Shown here: positions 21,300 through 30,809 of the stretch, piece after piece
Numbering within the stretch: the stretch's first letter is position 1
Layout: each line of letters begins with the position of its first letter
Source: a bacterium
GTDB taxonomy: Bacteria; Bacillota; Bacilli; Lactobacillales; Streptococcaceae
NCBI GenBank assembly: GCA_905221435.1
Contig: CAJNDD010000008.1
Location: 13,960-77,959 of the forward strand
Reading direction: 5' to 3'
Length of the DNA: 64,000 nucleotides
Notes under the pieces: generated by a model
Databases searched by the model: none
What the model was told of the DNA's origin: nothing
What the model saw: the letters and a program-made list of their open reading frames with translations, nothing else
Translations under genes and position numbers: made by a program

Positions 21300-21641
21300 A
21301 TGAGAGAGGATATCAAAATCAATGACCGCGCTTTGGCCTTGCAAGACCAAATTATCGAAAAACTAGAGAAGATTTTTGATACAGATGTGGAATTGGATGT
21401 GTACAATCTAGGGCTGATTTATGAAATCAATCTGGACGAAACAGGTCTCTGCAAGATTGTCATGACTTTCACTGATACTGCCTGCGATTGTGCCGAAAGC
21501 CTGCCTATCGAAATCGTCGCAGGTCTAAAACAAATCGAGGGTATCGAAGATGTCAAGGTTGAAGTCACCTGGTCTCCTGCATGGAAGATCACACGAATCA
21601 GTCGCTACGGCCGTATTGCCCTTGGACTACCACCTCGTTAA
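21300..21641 (+). CDS. DUF59/MIP18-type iron-sulfur assembly protein (SufT/PaaD-like)
   Basis: 113-aa cytosolic protein of the MIP18 family. The conserved segments VYNLGLIYEI and the TDTACDCAESLP motif with a reactive cysteine are visible. Family members help mature Fe-S proteins. It is notable that ilvD, a [Fe-S] dehydratase, is the next gene (convergent). GTGGAGGGAC precedes the ATG. A BOX repeat begins at its stop codon. Confidence 0.85.
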   Translation: MREDIKINDRALALQDQIIEKLEKIFDTDVELDVYNLGLIYEINLDETGLCKIVMTFTDTACDCAESLPIEIVAGLKQIEGIEDVKVEVTWSPAWKITRISRYGRIALGLPPR

Positions 21642-21754
21642 TACTCTTCAAAAATCTCTTCAAACCACGTCAGCTTTATCTCCAACCTCAAAGCTGTGCT
21701 TTGAGCAACCTGCGCCTAGCTTTCTAGTTTGCTCTTTGATTTTTATTGAGTATA
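21641..21754 (+). repeat. Compact BOX-type repeat, copy 2
   Basis: About 114 bp, nearly identical to the copy at 11466 and in the same orientation, with the same missing boxA/boxB part. It begins on the last base of the DUF59 stop codon. The CCTCAAAGCTGTGCTTTGAG core is a hairpin. Confidence 0.82.
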
Positions 21755-21785
21755 AGCAGGCAAATCGCTTTTGAAGATGAAAAGA

Positions 21786-21812
21786 AGCAAGCCGAAAATG
21801 GCTTGCTTTTTG
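21786..21812. terminator. Terminator between the DUF59 gene and ilvD
   Basis: AAGCAAGCC / GGCTTGCTT around GAAAAT, with a T run on the plus strand and a T-rich tract on the minus strand, so it may serve both convergent genes. Confidence 0.82.
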
Positions 21813-21815
21813 AGT

Positions 21816-23519
21816 TTATTTTTTACCTGACTTGTCCATATTCCAGAAGTCTGTCACGGCTCCACGAGAAGCGGATGATACGATGTGGGCATATTTACCG
21901 AGAACACCACGGCCGTACAGTGGTGGCAAGGTTGTTTCTGCCTTGCGTTTTTCAAGTTCTTCTTCGGATACGGCCATGGAAATTTCTTTGGTGTCTTGGT
22001 CAACCGTAACGATATCGCCTGTACGAAGGTAGGCAATCGGTCCACCATCCTGAGCTTCAGGTGCGATATGTCCAACAACCAGACCATAAGTACCACCAGA
22101 GAAACGACCATCTGTCAAGAGGGCAACCTTGTCTCCTTGACCTTTACCAACGATCATGGATGAAAGTGACAGCATCTCAGGCATACCAGGACCACCCTTA
22201 GGTCCAACAAAACGAACAACGACAACATCGCCATCAACGATTTCGTCTGTCAGAACAGCCTGAATAGCATCTTCTTCTGAATCAAAGACCTTAGCCGGTC
22301 CAACGTGACGACGCACTTTAACACCTGATACCTTGGCAACCGCTCCATCAGGGGCAAGGTTCCCGTTCAAGATGATAAGCGGACCGTCTGCACGTTTTGG
22401 ATTTTCAAGTGGCATGATGACTTTTTGACCTGGAGTGAGGTCTGCAAAGTCAGCCAAGTTTTCAGCAACTGTCTTACCAGTACATGTGATACGGTCTCCG
22501 TGAAGGAAGCCATTTGCCAAGAGGTATTTCATAACCGCTGGAACACCACCGACTTCGTAGAGGTCTTGGAAGACATACTGACCAGATGGTTTCAAGTCAG
22601 CCAAGTGAGGCACACGTTCTTGGATCGTATTGAAGTCCTCAAGTGACAAGTCAACATTGGCCGCATGGGCAATGGCAAGCAAGTGAAGAGTGGCATTTGT
22701 AGAACCACCGAGAGCCATGGTTACAGTGATGGCATCTTCAAAAGCTTCACGATTCAAGATATCTGATGGTTTGAGACCAAGCTCCAGCATCTTGACAACA
22801 GCTCGTCCTGCTGCTTCGATATCTTCTTTCTTGTCGGCTGATTCAGCTGGGTGAGATGAAGATCCTGGCAAACTCATACCTAGAACTTCAATAGCAGTCG
22901 CCATGGTATTAGCTGTATACATACCACCACAGCCACCAGGGCCAGGGCAGGCATTACATTCGAGACGTTTCACGTCCTCAGCTGTCATGTCACCGTGGTT
23001 CCATTTTCCGATTCCCTCAAAGACAGAAACCAAGTCAATGTCTTTGCCATCAAGATTTCCCGGTGCAATAGTACCACCATAGGCGAAAATAGCTGGAATA
23101 TCCATGTTGGCAATGGCAATCATAGAACCAGGCATGTTCTTATCACAGCCACCGATAGCGACGAAGGCATCGACGTTATGACCCCCCATCGCCGCCTCGA
23201 TGGAGTCTGCGATGATATCACGAGATGTTAGAGAGAAACGCATACCAGGCGTTCCCATGGCAATCCCGTCCGCTACGGTAATGGTTCCAAACTGTACCGG
23301 CCAAGCACCTGCCGACTTGACACCTTCTTTCGCCAATTTCCCAAAATCATGCAAGTGGATGTTACATGGTGTATTTTCCGCCCAAGTCGAAATCACTCCC
23401 ACAATCGGTGTTTCAAAGTCCTTATCTGTCATACCAGTCGCACGAAGCATAGCACGGTTTGGTGATTTAACCATGCTGTCATAAATGCTACTGCGGTGAC
23501 GTTTATCTAATTCAGTCAT
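21816..23519 (-). CDS. ilvD: Dihydroxy-acid dehydratase
   Basis: 567-aa Fe-S enzyme that dehydrates dihydroxy acids to 2-keto acids in valine, leucine and isoleucine synthesis. The cluster/metal motifs CDKNMPG and [17 protein letters not shown] are intact, and [14 protein letters not shown] is present near the C-terminus. Length is normal. GGGAGGG precedes the ATG. It stands alone; the other ilv genes are not in the window. Confidence 0.97.
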   Translation of the reverse strand: MTELDKRHRSSIYDSMVKSPNRAMLRATGMTDKDFETPIVGVISTWAENTPCNIHLHDFGKLAKEGVKSAGAWPVQFGTITVADGIAMGTPGMRFSLTSRDIIADSIEAAMGGHNVDAFVAIGGCDKNMPGSMIAIANMDIPAIFAYGGTIAPGNLDGKDIDLVSVFEGIGKWNHGDMTAEDVKRLECNACPGPGGCGGMYTANTMATAIEVLGMSLPGSSSHPAESADKKEDIEAAGRAVVKMLELGLKPSDILNREAFEDAITVTMALGGSTNATLHLLAIAHAANVDLSLEDFNTIQERVPHLADLKPSGQYVFQDLYEVGGVPAVMKYLLANGFLHGDRITCTGKTVAENLADFADLTPGQKVIMPLENPKRADGPLIILNGNLAPDGAVAKVSGVKVRRHVGPAKVFDSEEDAIQAVLTDEIVDGDVVVVRFVGPKGGPGMPEMLSLSSMIVGKGQGDKVALLTDGRFSGGTYGLVVGHIAPEAQDGGPIAYLRTGDIVTVDQDTKEISMAVSEEELEKRKAETTLPPLYGRGVLGKYAHIVSSASRGAVTDFWNMDKSGKK

Positions 23520-23644
23520 CTTATCCCTCCCGTTTCAGTTTTTACTATTATAGCACATTTTAAAGGCAATGAACAGAAGAAAATTCTTGAATTTTCAGAA
23601 AATTCTATACAGTAATATTTTCTTTAAAATGTTACATTTATTTC

Positions 23645-23683
23645 TTGACTTTATAAATTAAAGTGATATCATTTAGATATCAT
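23645..23683 (+). promoter_or_regulatory. SPFH-RHH promoter with tandem GATATCAT repeats
   Basis: TTGACT (23645-23650), 16-bp spacer, TATCAT (23667-23672) with TG extension. GATATCAT occurs at 23665-23672 and again at 23676-23683, 11 bp apart, overlapping and following the -10. The spacing suits a ribbon-helix-helix repressor such as the one encoded at 24713. Confidence 0.6.
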
Positions 23684-23702
23684 ATAACAGGAGATCATTC
23701 TT

Positions 23703-24710
23703 ATGACTGAAAAACTCATCAATTCAAAACCAAATGGTGTATTCGCATTGATTCTCATTGAATTGACACTCGTACTTGGTATCTTTATATTTATAATGGG
23801 TGCTGGTTCGGAAAACGTTTTTGGAATTATTATCGGGCTTGTACTAAGCATAATTGCAGCACTAGCTCATGCTGGTTTAAAAGTTGTCAAACCTCAGGAA
23901 GCTCTGGTTCTGACACTCTTTGGTAACTATACAGGTACCATCAAAAAACCTGGTTTTTACTTTGTCAATCCCTTCAGCATAGCAGTCAACCCTGCAAACC
24001 ACACTCGACTTGGGCAAAGTGGGGACGTTAGCACGAAATCTCCTTTTTCAGGGATGAAATCATCAAATGGTAATGATGTAAATCTTGAAATTGGCAAGAA
24101 ACAGATTTCCCTCAAGGTTATGACCTTGAGCAATTCTCGCCAAAAAATCAATGATTGTCTAGGAAATCCCGTAGAAATCGGAATCGCGGTAACGTGGAGA
24201 GTTGTTGATACAGCTAAAGCGGTCTTTAACGTTGATAACTACAAAGAATATCTTTCATTGCAGTGTGATAGCGCCCTCCGAAATATTGTCCGCATCTATC
24301 CTTACGATGTGTCTCCTAATGTGGATACTACAGGTGACGGGCAAGCAGATGAAGGTAGTCTCCGTGGCTCTAGTGAAATTGTAGCTAACCGTATTCGCGA
24401 AGAAATCCAAAGTCGCGTTGAGGATGCTGGCTTGGAAATCCTTGAAGCACGTATTACATACCTAGCTTACGCTCCAGAAATTGCAGCTGTCATGCTTCAA
24501 CGTCAACAAGCATCTGCCATTATTGATGCCCGTAAGATGATTGTAGACGGCGCTGTGGGTATGGTTGAAATGGCACTAGAACGACTCAATGAAGGGGAAT
24601 TGGTAGAACTTGACGAAGAACGAAAAGCTGCCATGGTTTCAAATCTCCTAGTCGTTCTCTGTGGCAATCATGATGCACAACCAATTGTCAACACAGGAAG
24701 TCTTTACTAA
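23703..24710 (+). CDS. SPFH/band 7 domain membrane protein
   Basis: 335-aa protein with two closely spaced hydrophobic helices near the N-terminus (about residues 13-32 and 38-56), then an SPFH/stomatin-type domain ([20 protein letters not shown] onward) and a helical C-terminal part with [17 protein letters not shown]. Such proteins form oligomeric membrane scaffolds; the exact role is unknown. It is followed after 2 bp by a ribbon-helix-helix gene, and this pairing suggests one unit. AGGAG precedes the ATG. Confidence 0.85.
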   Translation: MTEKLINSKPNGVFALILIELTLVLGIFIFIMGAGSENVFGIIIGLVLSIIAALAHAGLKVVKPQEALVLTLFGNYTGTIKKPGFYFVNPFSIAVNPANHTRLGQSGDVSTKSPFSGMKSSNGNDVNLEIGKKQISLKVMTLSNSRQKINDCLGNPVEIGIAVTWRVVDTAKAVFNVDNYKEYLSLQCDSALRNIVRIYPYDVSPNVDTTGDGQADEGSLRGSSEIVANRIREEIQSRVEDAGLEILEARITYLAYAPEIAAVMLQRQQASAIIDARKMIVDGAVGMVEMALERLNEGELVELDEERKAAMVSNLLVVLCGNHDAQPIVNTGSLY

Positions 24711-24712
24711 AG

Positions 24713-24913
24713 ATGGCTGATGCTAAAAAAAAGCAGATCCCCCTTCGACTCTCAACAAAGTTATACGCTGCACTCGCATCATGGGCAGAAGACGACTTTC
24801 GTTCAGTCAATGGGCAAATCGAATATCTCCTCACAGAGTGTGTCAAACAACGAAAGAAAGACGGAAAATACGTATCGGAAACTATTGACGAACCATTTGA
24901 GATTGATATTTAA
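24713..24913 (+). CDS. Ribbon-helix-helix (Arc-type) DNA-binding protein
   Basis: 66 aa. The start [21 protein letters not shown] followed by [16 protein letters not shown] is an Arc/CopG ribbon-helix-helix fold. The acidic C-terminal tail ([12 protein letters not shown]) is not needed for DNA binding in the family. The gene is translationally close to the SPFH gene and has no toxin partner, so it is more likely an autoregulator than an antitoxin. The tandem GATATCAT repeats at 23665-23683 are its likely operator. Confidence 0.75.
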   Translation: MADAKKKQIPLRLSTKLYAALASWAEDDFRSVNGQIEYLLTECVKQRKKDGKYVSETIDEPFEIDI

Positions 24914-24952
24914 CACCTTCTCCTGTCTGCTGGGGCGGACGGGAGAATTTTT
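24914..24952 (+). terminator. Terminator after the SPFH-RHH pair
   Basis: TTCTCCTGTC pairs with GACGGGAGAA (one G-U) around a GC-rich loop, followed by six T. Confidence 0.85.
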
Positions 24953-24974
24953 TCATCTTTTTTTGTCAAGTAAC

Positions 24975-25003
24975 TTTACTTTACAAAAAAGTTTTGATAT
25001 ACT
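24975..25003 (+). promoter_or_regulatory. rpmF-rpmG promoter
   Basis: TTTACT (24975-24980), 17-bp spacer, TATACT (24998-25003) with a TGA extension. The leader is about 50 bp. Confidence 0.65.
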
Positions 25004-25060
25004 ATTAAAGTTGATGAAAATCAAACCTAACTGAATTATATCTTAAAAGGAGAAAACAAA

Positions 25061-25243
25061 ATGGCAGTACCTGCACGTCGCACTTCAAAAGCGAAGAAAA
25101 ACAAACGTCGTACACACTACAAAGTAACAGCTCCATCTGTAAACTTTGACGAAACTACTGGAGATTACTCACGTTCTCACCGTGTATCACTTAAAGGATA
25201 CTACAAAGGACGTAAAATCGCTAAAGCTGCATCAGCTGAATAA
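25061..25243 (+). CDS. rpmF: 50S ribosomal protein L32, zinc-free form
   Basis: 60-aa basic large-subunit protein beginning [18 protein letters not shown]. It lacks the four cysteines of the zinc-binding form, so it is the C-minus type. AAAGGAG precedes the ATG. rpmG follows after 15 bp. Confidence 0.96.
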
Positions 25244-25258
25244 TAGAAGGGAGATACC

Positions 25259-25408
25259 ATGCGCGTAAATATCACACTTGAACACAAAGAATCTGGTGAA
25301 CGCTTGTACCTTACTTCTAAAAACAAACGTAACACTCCAGACCGTCTTCAATTGAAGAAATACTCACCAAAACTTCGCAAACACGTCGTGTTCACCGAGG
25401 TTAAATAA
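25259..25408 (+). CDS. rpmG: 50S ribosomal protein L33, zinc-free form
   Basis: 49 aa ([17 protein letters not shown]...), typical L33. The CxxC pairs of the zinc form are missing. It starts after an AAGGGAG site and ends before a hairpin terminator. Streptococci usually carry more than one rpmG; this one is operonic with the matching zinc-free L32. Confidence 0.95.
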
Positions 25409-25418
25409 TATAACATAC

Positions 25419-25456
25419 AGAAAGCCTATGAAATCAACATTTCAAGGGCTTTTTTA
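25419..25456 (+). terminator. rpmFG terminator
   Basis: AAAGCC..ATGAAAT pairs with ATTTCA..GGGCTTT around CAAC, followed by a T run. Confidence 0.7.
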
Positions 25457-25507
25457 ATTTTATCAAATTGAAAACAGTATTTTTCATCATTTATTATAAC
25501 TATTGAT

Positions 25508-25536
25508 TTGACAATATAAGGTAGATATCATATACT
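25508..25536 (+). promoter_or_regulatory. Promoter of the TetR-quinone reductase pair
   Basis: TTGACA (25508-25513), 17-bp spacer, TATACT (25531-25536): near-consensus. A second GTATACTTTTAGG segment lies just before the tetR ribosome site. Confidence 0.8.
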
Positions 25537-25578
25537 AAAGATAAATAAGTAGACAGCGTATACTTTTAGGGGGGATAA

Positions 25579-26175
25579 ATGAAACGCAATACTGCCCAGT
25601 TAAAAGAACAGCTCATTCAAATAGGAATTGAGGAGATAGGAAAACATGGAATTGAACAGCTTTCACTCAGGACTGTTGCCAGGGCCTGCGGTGTAACTCA
25701 TGGCAGCCCTTACCGCCATTTTGAGAGCAAGGAAGGCTACCTCAAGGTGGTTTTGACCCAGCTTTCGCTGTTTCTCAATCAGGAAATCAATGAAAATATT
25801 GATGCGACAGGTTCTGCGCGTGATCAGCTGACCCGGCTTGGACTTAATTTCATTATTTTTGCCAAGACCTACCCTCATTTTTTCGAAGCTCTCTTTATCA
25901 AATTTCCTTTTAAATATATGAAGGTTACTCAGGACACCATTCTCTTAGATTCTGACCTGCCTGGATTTGATAAATTTAAGGAGCTTGTTTTAAAGCTTCG
26001 CAAGGAGGAAAATTTTAGCAATAGCGAAGCAGAAAGCCTTTTTCACTTTTGGAGCTTTATCACAGGTCTAGCCGTTCTGACCAACAGTCCTATCGGACAA
26101 GACCTAGATCCTCAAGCTATCCAAAGCACGATCGAGCACATGCTTGACATTTATATCAAAGGAGAACGATCATGA
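25579..26175 (+). CDS. TetR-family transcriptional regulator
   Basis: 198 aa. The N-terminal helix-turn-helix reads GIEQLSLRTVARACGVTHGSPYRHF, the classic TetR pattern; the C-terminal domain is a ligand-binding helical bundle. It overlaps the next gene by four bases (ATGA), so it probably regulates its own operon. The promoter is close to consensus. The ligand is not evident. This pair sits at the junction between the rpmG block and the reversed pur block. Confidence 0.88.
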   Translation: MKRNTAQLKEQLIQIGIEEIGKHGIEQLSLRTVARACGVTHGSPYRHFESKEGYLKVVLTQLSLFLNQEINENIDATGSARDQLTRLGLNFIIFAKTYPHFFEALFIKFPFKYMKVTQDTILLDSDLPGFDKFKELVLKLRKEENFSNSEAESLFHFWSFITGLAVLTNSPIGQDLDPQAIQSTIEHMLDIYIKGERS

Positions 26176-26738
26176 AAACCTTGATTATTTATACTCACCC
26201 CAGCCCAACTGGCTTCAATGCTGCTATTCTCCAAGAGGTTCAAAGCAATCTTGCTAAAAAGCACGAGGTGAAAACCTTAGACTTGTATGCTGAAAATTTT
26301 GATCCTATCTTGCGCTTTGACCAAGAACATAGACGCCGTGACCTGCACAAAGACCCCGAAATGGCCAGCTACCGAGATTTGATTACTTGGGCAGACCATC
26401 TGATTTTCATTTTCCCGATCTGGTGGAGCGGTATGCCTGCTATTCTCAAAGGCTTTATTGATCGTGTCTTTGTGGCTGATTTCGCCTACTCTTATAAGAA
26501 AATCGGCATGCAAGGCCATCTGCAAGGCAAGTCCGGCTGGATTATCGTCAGCCATAATACTCCGGCCTTTGCCCTGCCTTTTGTCCAAGATTACGGTAAG
26601 GTACTTAAAAATCAAGTCCTGAAACTTTGTGGTATTAGTCCAGTCAAACTGACAGAGTTCAACGGAGTAGAACGCAAAACAGACCAACAACGACAAGAAA
26701 TGCTCAAGAAAATCGGGCAACTAGCCGGTCAAATTTAA
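26172..26738 (+). CDS. NAD(P)H dehydrogenase (quinone), flavodoxin-like
   Basis: 188-aa flavodoxin-fold oxidoreductase of the NQO1/MdaB/KefF type. The N-terminal FMN loop reads YTHPSPTGFNAAIL, and FIFPIWWSGMPAILKGFIDRV is the diagnostic second motif. It probably reduces quinones or other electrophiles by two electrons. Its start overlaps the TetR stop. The substrate is inferred only from family. Confidence 0.87.
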   Translation: MKTLIIYTHPSPTGFNAAILQEVQSNLAKKHEVKTLDLYAENFDPILRFDQEHRRRDLHKDPEMASYRDLITWADHLIFIFPIWWSGMPAILKGFIDRVFVADFAYSYKKIGMQGHLQGKSGWIIVSHNTPAFALPFVQDYGKVLKNQVLKLCGISPVKLTEFNGVERKTDQQRQEMLKKIGQLAGQI

Positions 26739-26745
26739 GATAAAG

Positions 26746-26778
26746 AAAACAGACGCTTCTTACAAAGTGCCTGTTTTT
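26746..26778. terminator. Bidirectional terminator between the quinone reductase gene and purB
   Basis: AAAACAG.CGCTT / AAAGTG.CTGTTTT hairpin between convergent genes; the stem has one mismatch. Confidence 0.72.
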
Positions 26779-26782
26779 ATCT

Positions 26783-28078
26783 TTAGTCCAAGCCCACGCG
26801 CTTGAAGATTTCATCCACGCGCTTGGTGTAATAAGTTGGATTGAAGATTTCATCAATTTCCTCTTGAGTCAGGCGTGATGTCACTTCTGGATCTGCTTCG
26901 AGAAGCGGTTTGAAGTCTACTTGGTTATCCCAGGAGTAGGCTGTTTTTGGTTGCACCAAGTCATAGGCTTGCTCACGGGTCATACCTTTCTCGATCAAGG
27001 TCAACATGGCACGCTGGCTAAAAATCAAACCAAAAGTAGAATTCATGTTGCGGATCATATTTTCTGGGAAGACCGTCAAATTCTTGACAATATTTCCAAA
27101 ACGGTTGAGCATGTAGTCAATCAAAATGGTCGTATCTGGTGTGATGATACGCTCAGCTGATGAGTGGGAAATGTCACGTTCGTGCCAGAGAGCGACGTTT
27201 TCATAGGCTGTCACCATGTGACCACGGATGACACGCGCCAAACCTGTCATGTTCTCAGAACCGATAGGGTTGCGTTTGTGAGGCATTGCTGAAGAGCCTT
27301 TTTGCCCTTTGGCAAAGAACTCTTCTACTTCGCGTTGCTCAGACTTTTGCAAACCACGAATCTCAGTCGCCATACGCTCGATTGAAGTTGCGATGCTGGC
27401 AAGAACTGCAAAGTACTCAGCGTGAAGGTCACGAGGAAGGACCTGTGTAGAGATTTCTTGGGCACGGATACCTAATTTGTCGCAGACGTATTTCTCTACA
27501 AATGGTGGGATGTTGGCAAAGTTTCCAACCGCACCAGAAATCTTACCAGCTTCTACACCAGTAGCCGCATGCTCGAAACGCTCGATATTGCGCTTCATTT
27601 CGCTGTACCAAGTTGCCAATTTCAGACCAAAAGTTGTAGGCTCAGCGTGCACACCATGAGTACGACCCATCATGATGGTGAACTTGTGCTCCTTAGCCTT
27701 ATCAGCGATGATGTTAGTGAAGTTTTCAAGGTCACGACGGATGATGTCGTTGGCCTGCTTGTAGAGGTAACCGTAGGCAGTATCCACCACGTCGGTAGAA
27801 GTCAAACCATAGTGGACCCACTTGCGCTCTTCACCAAGAGTTTCAGAAACCGCACGTGTGAAGGCAACCACATCGTGGCGCGTCTCCTGCTCAATCTCCA
27901 AAATTCGGTCGATGTCGAAGCCCGCCTTCTCGCGAATCAAAGCCACATCTTCCTTAGGGATTTCCCCCAACTCAGCCCATGCCTCGTCCGCCAAGATTTC
28001 CACCTCAAGCCAAGCACGGTATTTATTTTCTTCACTCCAAATGTTCGCCATTTCTGAGCGAGAGTAACGGTTGATCAT
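26783..28078 (-). CDS. purB: Adenylosuccinate lyase
   Basis: 431-aa fumarase/aspartase-superfamily enzyme acting twice in purine synthesis: SAICAR to AICAR and adenylosuccinate to AMP. The signature [13 protein letters not shown] is intact, as are the [14 protein letters not shown] and [10 protein letters not shown] segments. The AAGGAG before the ATG lies inside the end of the upstream nuclease-like gene, whose frame runs 47 bp into purB. It is last gene of the pur locus, separated from purK by accessory DNA. Confidence 0.97.
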   Translation of the reverse strand: MINRYSRSEMANIWSEENKYRAWLEVEILADEAWAELGEIPKEDVALIREKAGFDIDRILEIEQETRHDVVAFTRAVSETLGEERKWVHYGLTSTDVVDTAYGYLYKQANDIIRRDLENFTNIIADKAKEHKFTIMMGRTHGVHAEPTTFGLKLATWYSEMKRNIERFEHAATGVEAGKISGAVGNFANIPPFVEKYVCDKLGIRAQEISTQVLPRDLHAEYFAVLASIATSIERMATEIRGLQKSEQREVEEFFAKGQKGSSAMPHKRNPIGSENMTGLARVIRGHMVTAYENVALWHERDISHSSAERIITPDTTILIDYMLNRFGNIVKNLTVFPENMIRNMNSTFGLIFSQRAMLTLIEKGMTREQAYDLVQPKTAYSWDNQVDFKPLLEADPEVTSRLTQEEIDEIFNPTYYTKRVDEIFKRVGLD

Positions 28079-29594
28079 GTTGTTTCTCCTTTTGATATTT
28101 AAATATAGTGTTGTTTAAAACAAGTTCATTTTTACTTTCTTCGAAAGGTAGTGACCAATTTTCAAATCGTCCCATTATGTTAACTTCAATATTGTAACCA
28201 TTAGGTGGGATAAAGTTATAGTTAGGACTGATATAATATCCATACTGTGCTATCTCACTAGCTTGAATAGAACGTATAGTTTCAATTCCAGATGTCCTAT
28301 AAGATATATAATCAAATATCTTCTCTATTCCACTATGCCAGATTATCTTTTGGAAATCAAAATAATTTACAATCCATGTGTCAATCAAATCATTTCTATT
28401 CCTATCTTTAAAATAATCTATTGCCATTTCAGATAATTTATAGTAATCATCTAATGTTACGACTACCTTATATATTTTTTTAGATTTTATATTTTCAATT
28501 CTAAGTCGCTCAGTACTTCCCTTTTTATCAGTGAATATTGCAATTTCATTATTAAGGATATATTGTTTAGCTCTCTCAGCTTGTTCAGAAGCTGCCAATA
28601 CCACTTTTTTAAACAGCTGCTGGCTACGCTCCTCTGACATTTTTTGATTAAACGGAATCTCTTTAAAATCCCTAGCCTTGCATTCTATTAATAGGATATT
28701 GTTACCTGAAATAACAATGAAATCTTGTTCTTCTTTTTTACTAGTTTTTAAATATAAAGATTGATAAACATTATCAACATCAAAATAATTTTCCAAAATA
28801 GTTTTTAATTCCTTCTCTAATATGTCTCCTTTATTGTTTGAAGAAGAAATTAGTTTTTGTTCAATACTAGATAGAATATGTTCTGATGCAGGTAAAAAAT
28901 ATGTCAAATTCCTTTTAATCCCAATAGAACCCCCTAATATTTGTATAGAAGAGGTCAAATATCTTACTTCCATATTTTTTGAAGCAGTCATAAATAATTT
29001 ACTATAATCAATATCCCCAAAGATTTCATCCAGCTCTCTATCTGAAAATTGGCTACAACTACACACTAATCCATCTAGGCGAGATTTAACATTACAGATT
29101 ATATATAATAACTTGTCAAAATTTTCGTAAATTGAAAATCTATATTGTTTTCTTGCTTCATTATCAAACATCCTACATATTTCATAATACTCCCAAAGTT
29201 CTTTTCGAAAATCAAAATGGTAGCTTAAATAACTTTGTAAACTATCGCTCCTTCTATCTTGTATTGACTGTTCCACTTGGTTATTAGATATATTATTTTG
29301 AAGGGCATTTATGAATAAAAAGAAAATTTCAATTTCATCTGAAGTAACTACATCCTTCTTTGACTCGCCGTTATACTTCAATAATATATATACATATAAC
29401 TGAACCATAAGTTTCAGTGAAAATTGTGAATTTGATTCTCGCTTTCTTTGAATAATAGCTAAATTCATCACAGTATTTAATTTATTTATTGAATAATAAA
29501 TATTATAGTACTTTAAAATATAATTCAGAATATCATCAATATTACTAAGTTGGTATATCTCTTTCTCTATGTCCTCTAGACTTTTAGGATACAT
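28032..29594 (-). CDS. PD-(D/E)XK nuclease-like protein of unknown function, overlapping purB
   Basis: 520 aa and clearly more A/T-rich than the pur genes. No family is recognised for the N-terminal 240 residues. Residues 256-306 look like a restriction-endonuclease fold: [16 protein letters not shown], then D291 (EEQDFIVI), then the LLIECKA motif with E304 and K306. A helix rich in Gln/Ala ([13 protein letters not shown]) follows. This fits Mrr/NERD-type DNA nucleases and so a possible defence role, but the substrate is unknown. AGGAG lies 8 bp before the ATG. The last 16 codons run through the purB ribosome site and start out of frame, so the natural C-terminus may have been lost on insertion, or it is now coupled to purB. 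Confidence 0.7.
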   Translation of the reverse strand: MYPKSLEDIEKEIYQLSNIDDILNYILKYYNIYYSINKLNTVMNLAIIQRKRESNSQFSLKLMVQLYVYILLKYNGESKKDVVTSDEIEIFFLFINALQNNISNNQVEQSIQDRRSDSLQSYLSYHFDFRKELWEYYEICRMFDNEARKQYRFSIYENFDKLLYIICNVKSRLDGLVCSCSQFSDRELDEIFGDIDYSKLFMTASKNMEVRYLTSSIQILGGSIGIKRNLTYFLPASEHILSSIEQKLISSSNNKGDILEKELKTILENYFDVDNVYQSLYLKTSKKEEQDFIVISGNNILLIECKARDFKEIPFNQKMSEERSQQLFKKVVLAASEQAERAKQYILNNEIAIFTDKKGSTERLRIENIKSKKIYKVVVTLDDYYKLSEMAIDYFKDRNRNDLIDTWIVNYFDFQKIIWHSGIEKIFDYISYRTSGIETIRSIQASEIAQYGYYISPNYNFIPPNGYNIEVNIMGRFENWSLPFEESKNELVLNNTIFKYQKEKQHDQPLLSLRNGEHLE

Positions 29595-29949
29595 TTTTTA
29601 ACTCCTAATCCTTCTTTTAAAGTTTTCAAATATCTTTACAATGCTTCTATAAAAAATTTTCACTAACTCATAACACTTACTGTATTTCACTTAAAACATC
29701 CACTTCTATAGCTAATAATAAATAATACAATATACTTTTGAAAACGATATTCAATAACAAGTGCAGATTCTCCTATAACAATACAAATACTGATCAATGA
29801 TCCTCTTATACTTAACTATAAAATTCTATTTCTCCAGTACTTACAACTCTCTTTTTGTGCAAGTTTATTGATATTTATTTGAATTGCAACCATACACTAT
29901 TAATAAATACTTACTTCATTGTAGTAAGTTTGTTATTAAAAAGCTAAAG
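29595..29949. other. 355-bp A/T-rich gap between accessory genes
   Basis: No ORF worth calling. The only structure seen is an imperfect inverted repeat at 29903-29942 (ACTTAC...GTAAGT core within a longer TAATAA/TTATTA pairing) that could terminate the minus-strand gene ending at 29950. The rest probably holds the promoter of the nuclease-like gene. Confidence 0.5.
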
Positions 29950-30741
29950 TCATAAAGCAGTCTTCCTCGTCTCTTCAAATCTATGATAATCAGCGTCAAG
30001 CAAAAACCGCCCCAACTCAAAAATAACCCCTGAATAGAAAATTACTTTTTTATTATAATCTAAGCTAATAATTAAATGACCTTCTTTATTTCTATAATCT
30101 TTTCCATCAAAGTAAACATGATCATATAGAACAGAATAATCCCTCACTTCTTTAATAACAGTATTTCCTTTATTAATCATTCTTGCCGCAAACTGCGAAT
30201 GATTAGCTCCATTACAAATCGCAATATCCATTGGATATACATAGTGATTCTCTATATTGTAACTGTAGCGATCCCCATCAAAAGGATTTTGATTATTTAT
30301 TGTATCGAGATTATTTATTATTCTGTTCGAATTCCATGGATTTAACAAAATAGGCAACTCCTTCACCATTATTTCAATCGGCCCTTGCTCTCGAATTGTT
30401 TTGTTTTTATAATACTTCGCATCATCCGGATGTATGCTTCGGCAGATAATTTCATTAATAGTTAAATCTATTTCGTATACAATTTTGTTATAAATTTCTT
30501 CAATCAAAGAATTATCTTGTGCTTCATGATTAGTTTCAACTGCTTGAATAGCCTCATCAAAATTTAGATACTCAACCACAACCATCAACAGATTTTGAGC
30601 TGTTCTCACTCTGTCTTCATTTTTACTACAGTCTTCAACCATATTCATATAGTTTGTAAATTTATTTTTATAACCTTTATAATCAATCACACTTTTTGAT
30701 CCTTGTATACTGCTAAATAATTTTCTTAAGAAATTTAACAT
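29950..30741 (-). CDS. Accessory protein of unknown function (possibly DUF6710 type)
   Basis: 263 aa, soluble, A/T-rich gene. The N-terminal 110 residues are helical and acidic; the middle contains LLNPWNSNRI, NPFDGDRY, then AICNGANHSQFAARMINKGN, a motif reminiscent of GNHS-type segments. From memory this pattern resembles the DUF6710 family, but I cannot confirm it. A strong AGGAGG lies before the ATG. It sits between an SRPBCC gene and the nuclease-like gene, in the accessory block between purK and purB. Confidence 0.65.
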   Translation of the reverse strand: MLNFLRKLFSSIQGSKSVIDYKGYKNKFTNYMNMVEDCSKNEDRVRTAQNLLMVVVEYLNFDEAIQAVETNHEAQDNSLIEEIYNKIVYEIDLTINEIICRSIHPDDAKYYKNKTIREQGPIEIMVKELPILLNPWNSNRIINNLDTINNQNPFDGDRYSYNIENHYVYPMDIAICNGANHSQFAARMINKGNTVIKEVRDYSVLYDHVYFDGKDYRNKEGHLIISLDYNKKVIFYSGVIFELGRFLLDADYHRFEETRKTAL

Positions 30742-30809
30742 TATTTCCTCCTAGATACTATAAATCTCCGTTTACTTCTCATTATCTAGTTTGTAGTGCT
30801 TTTCCCAAA

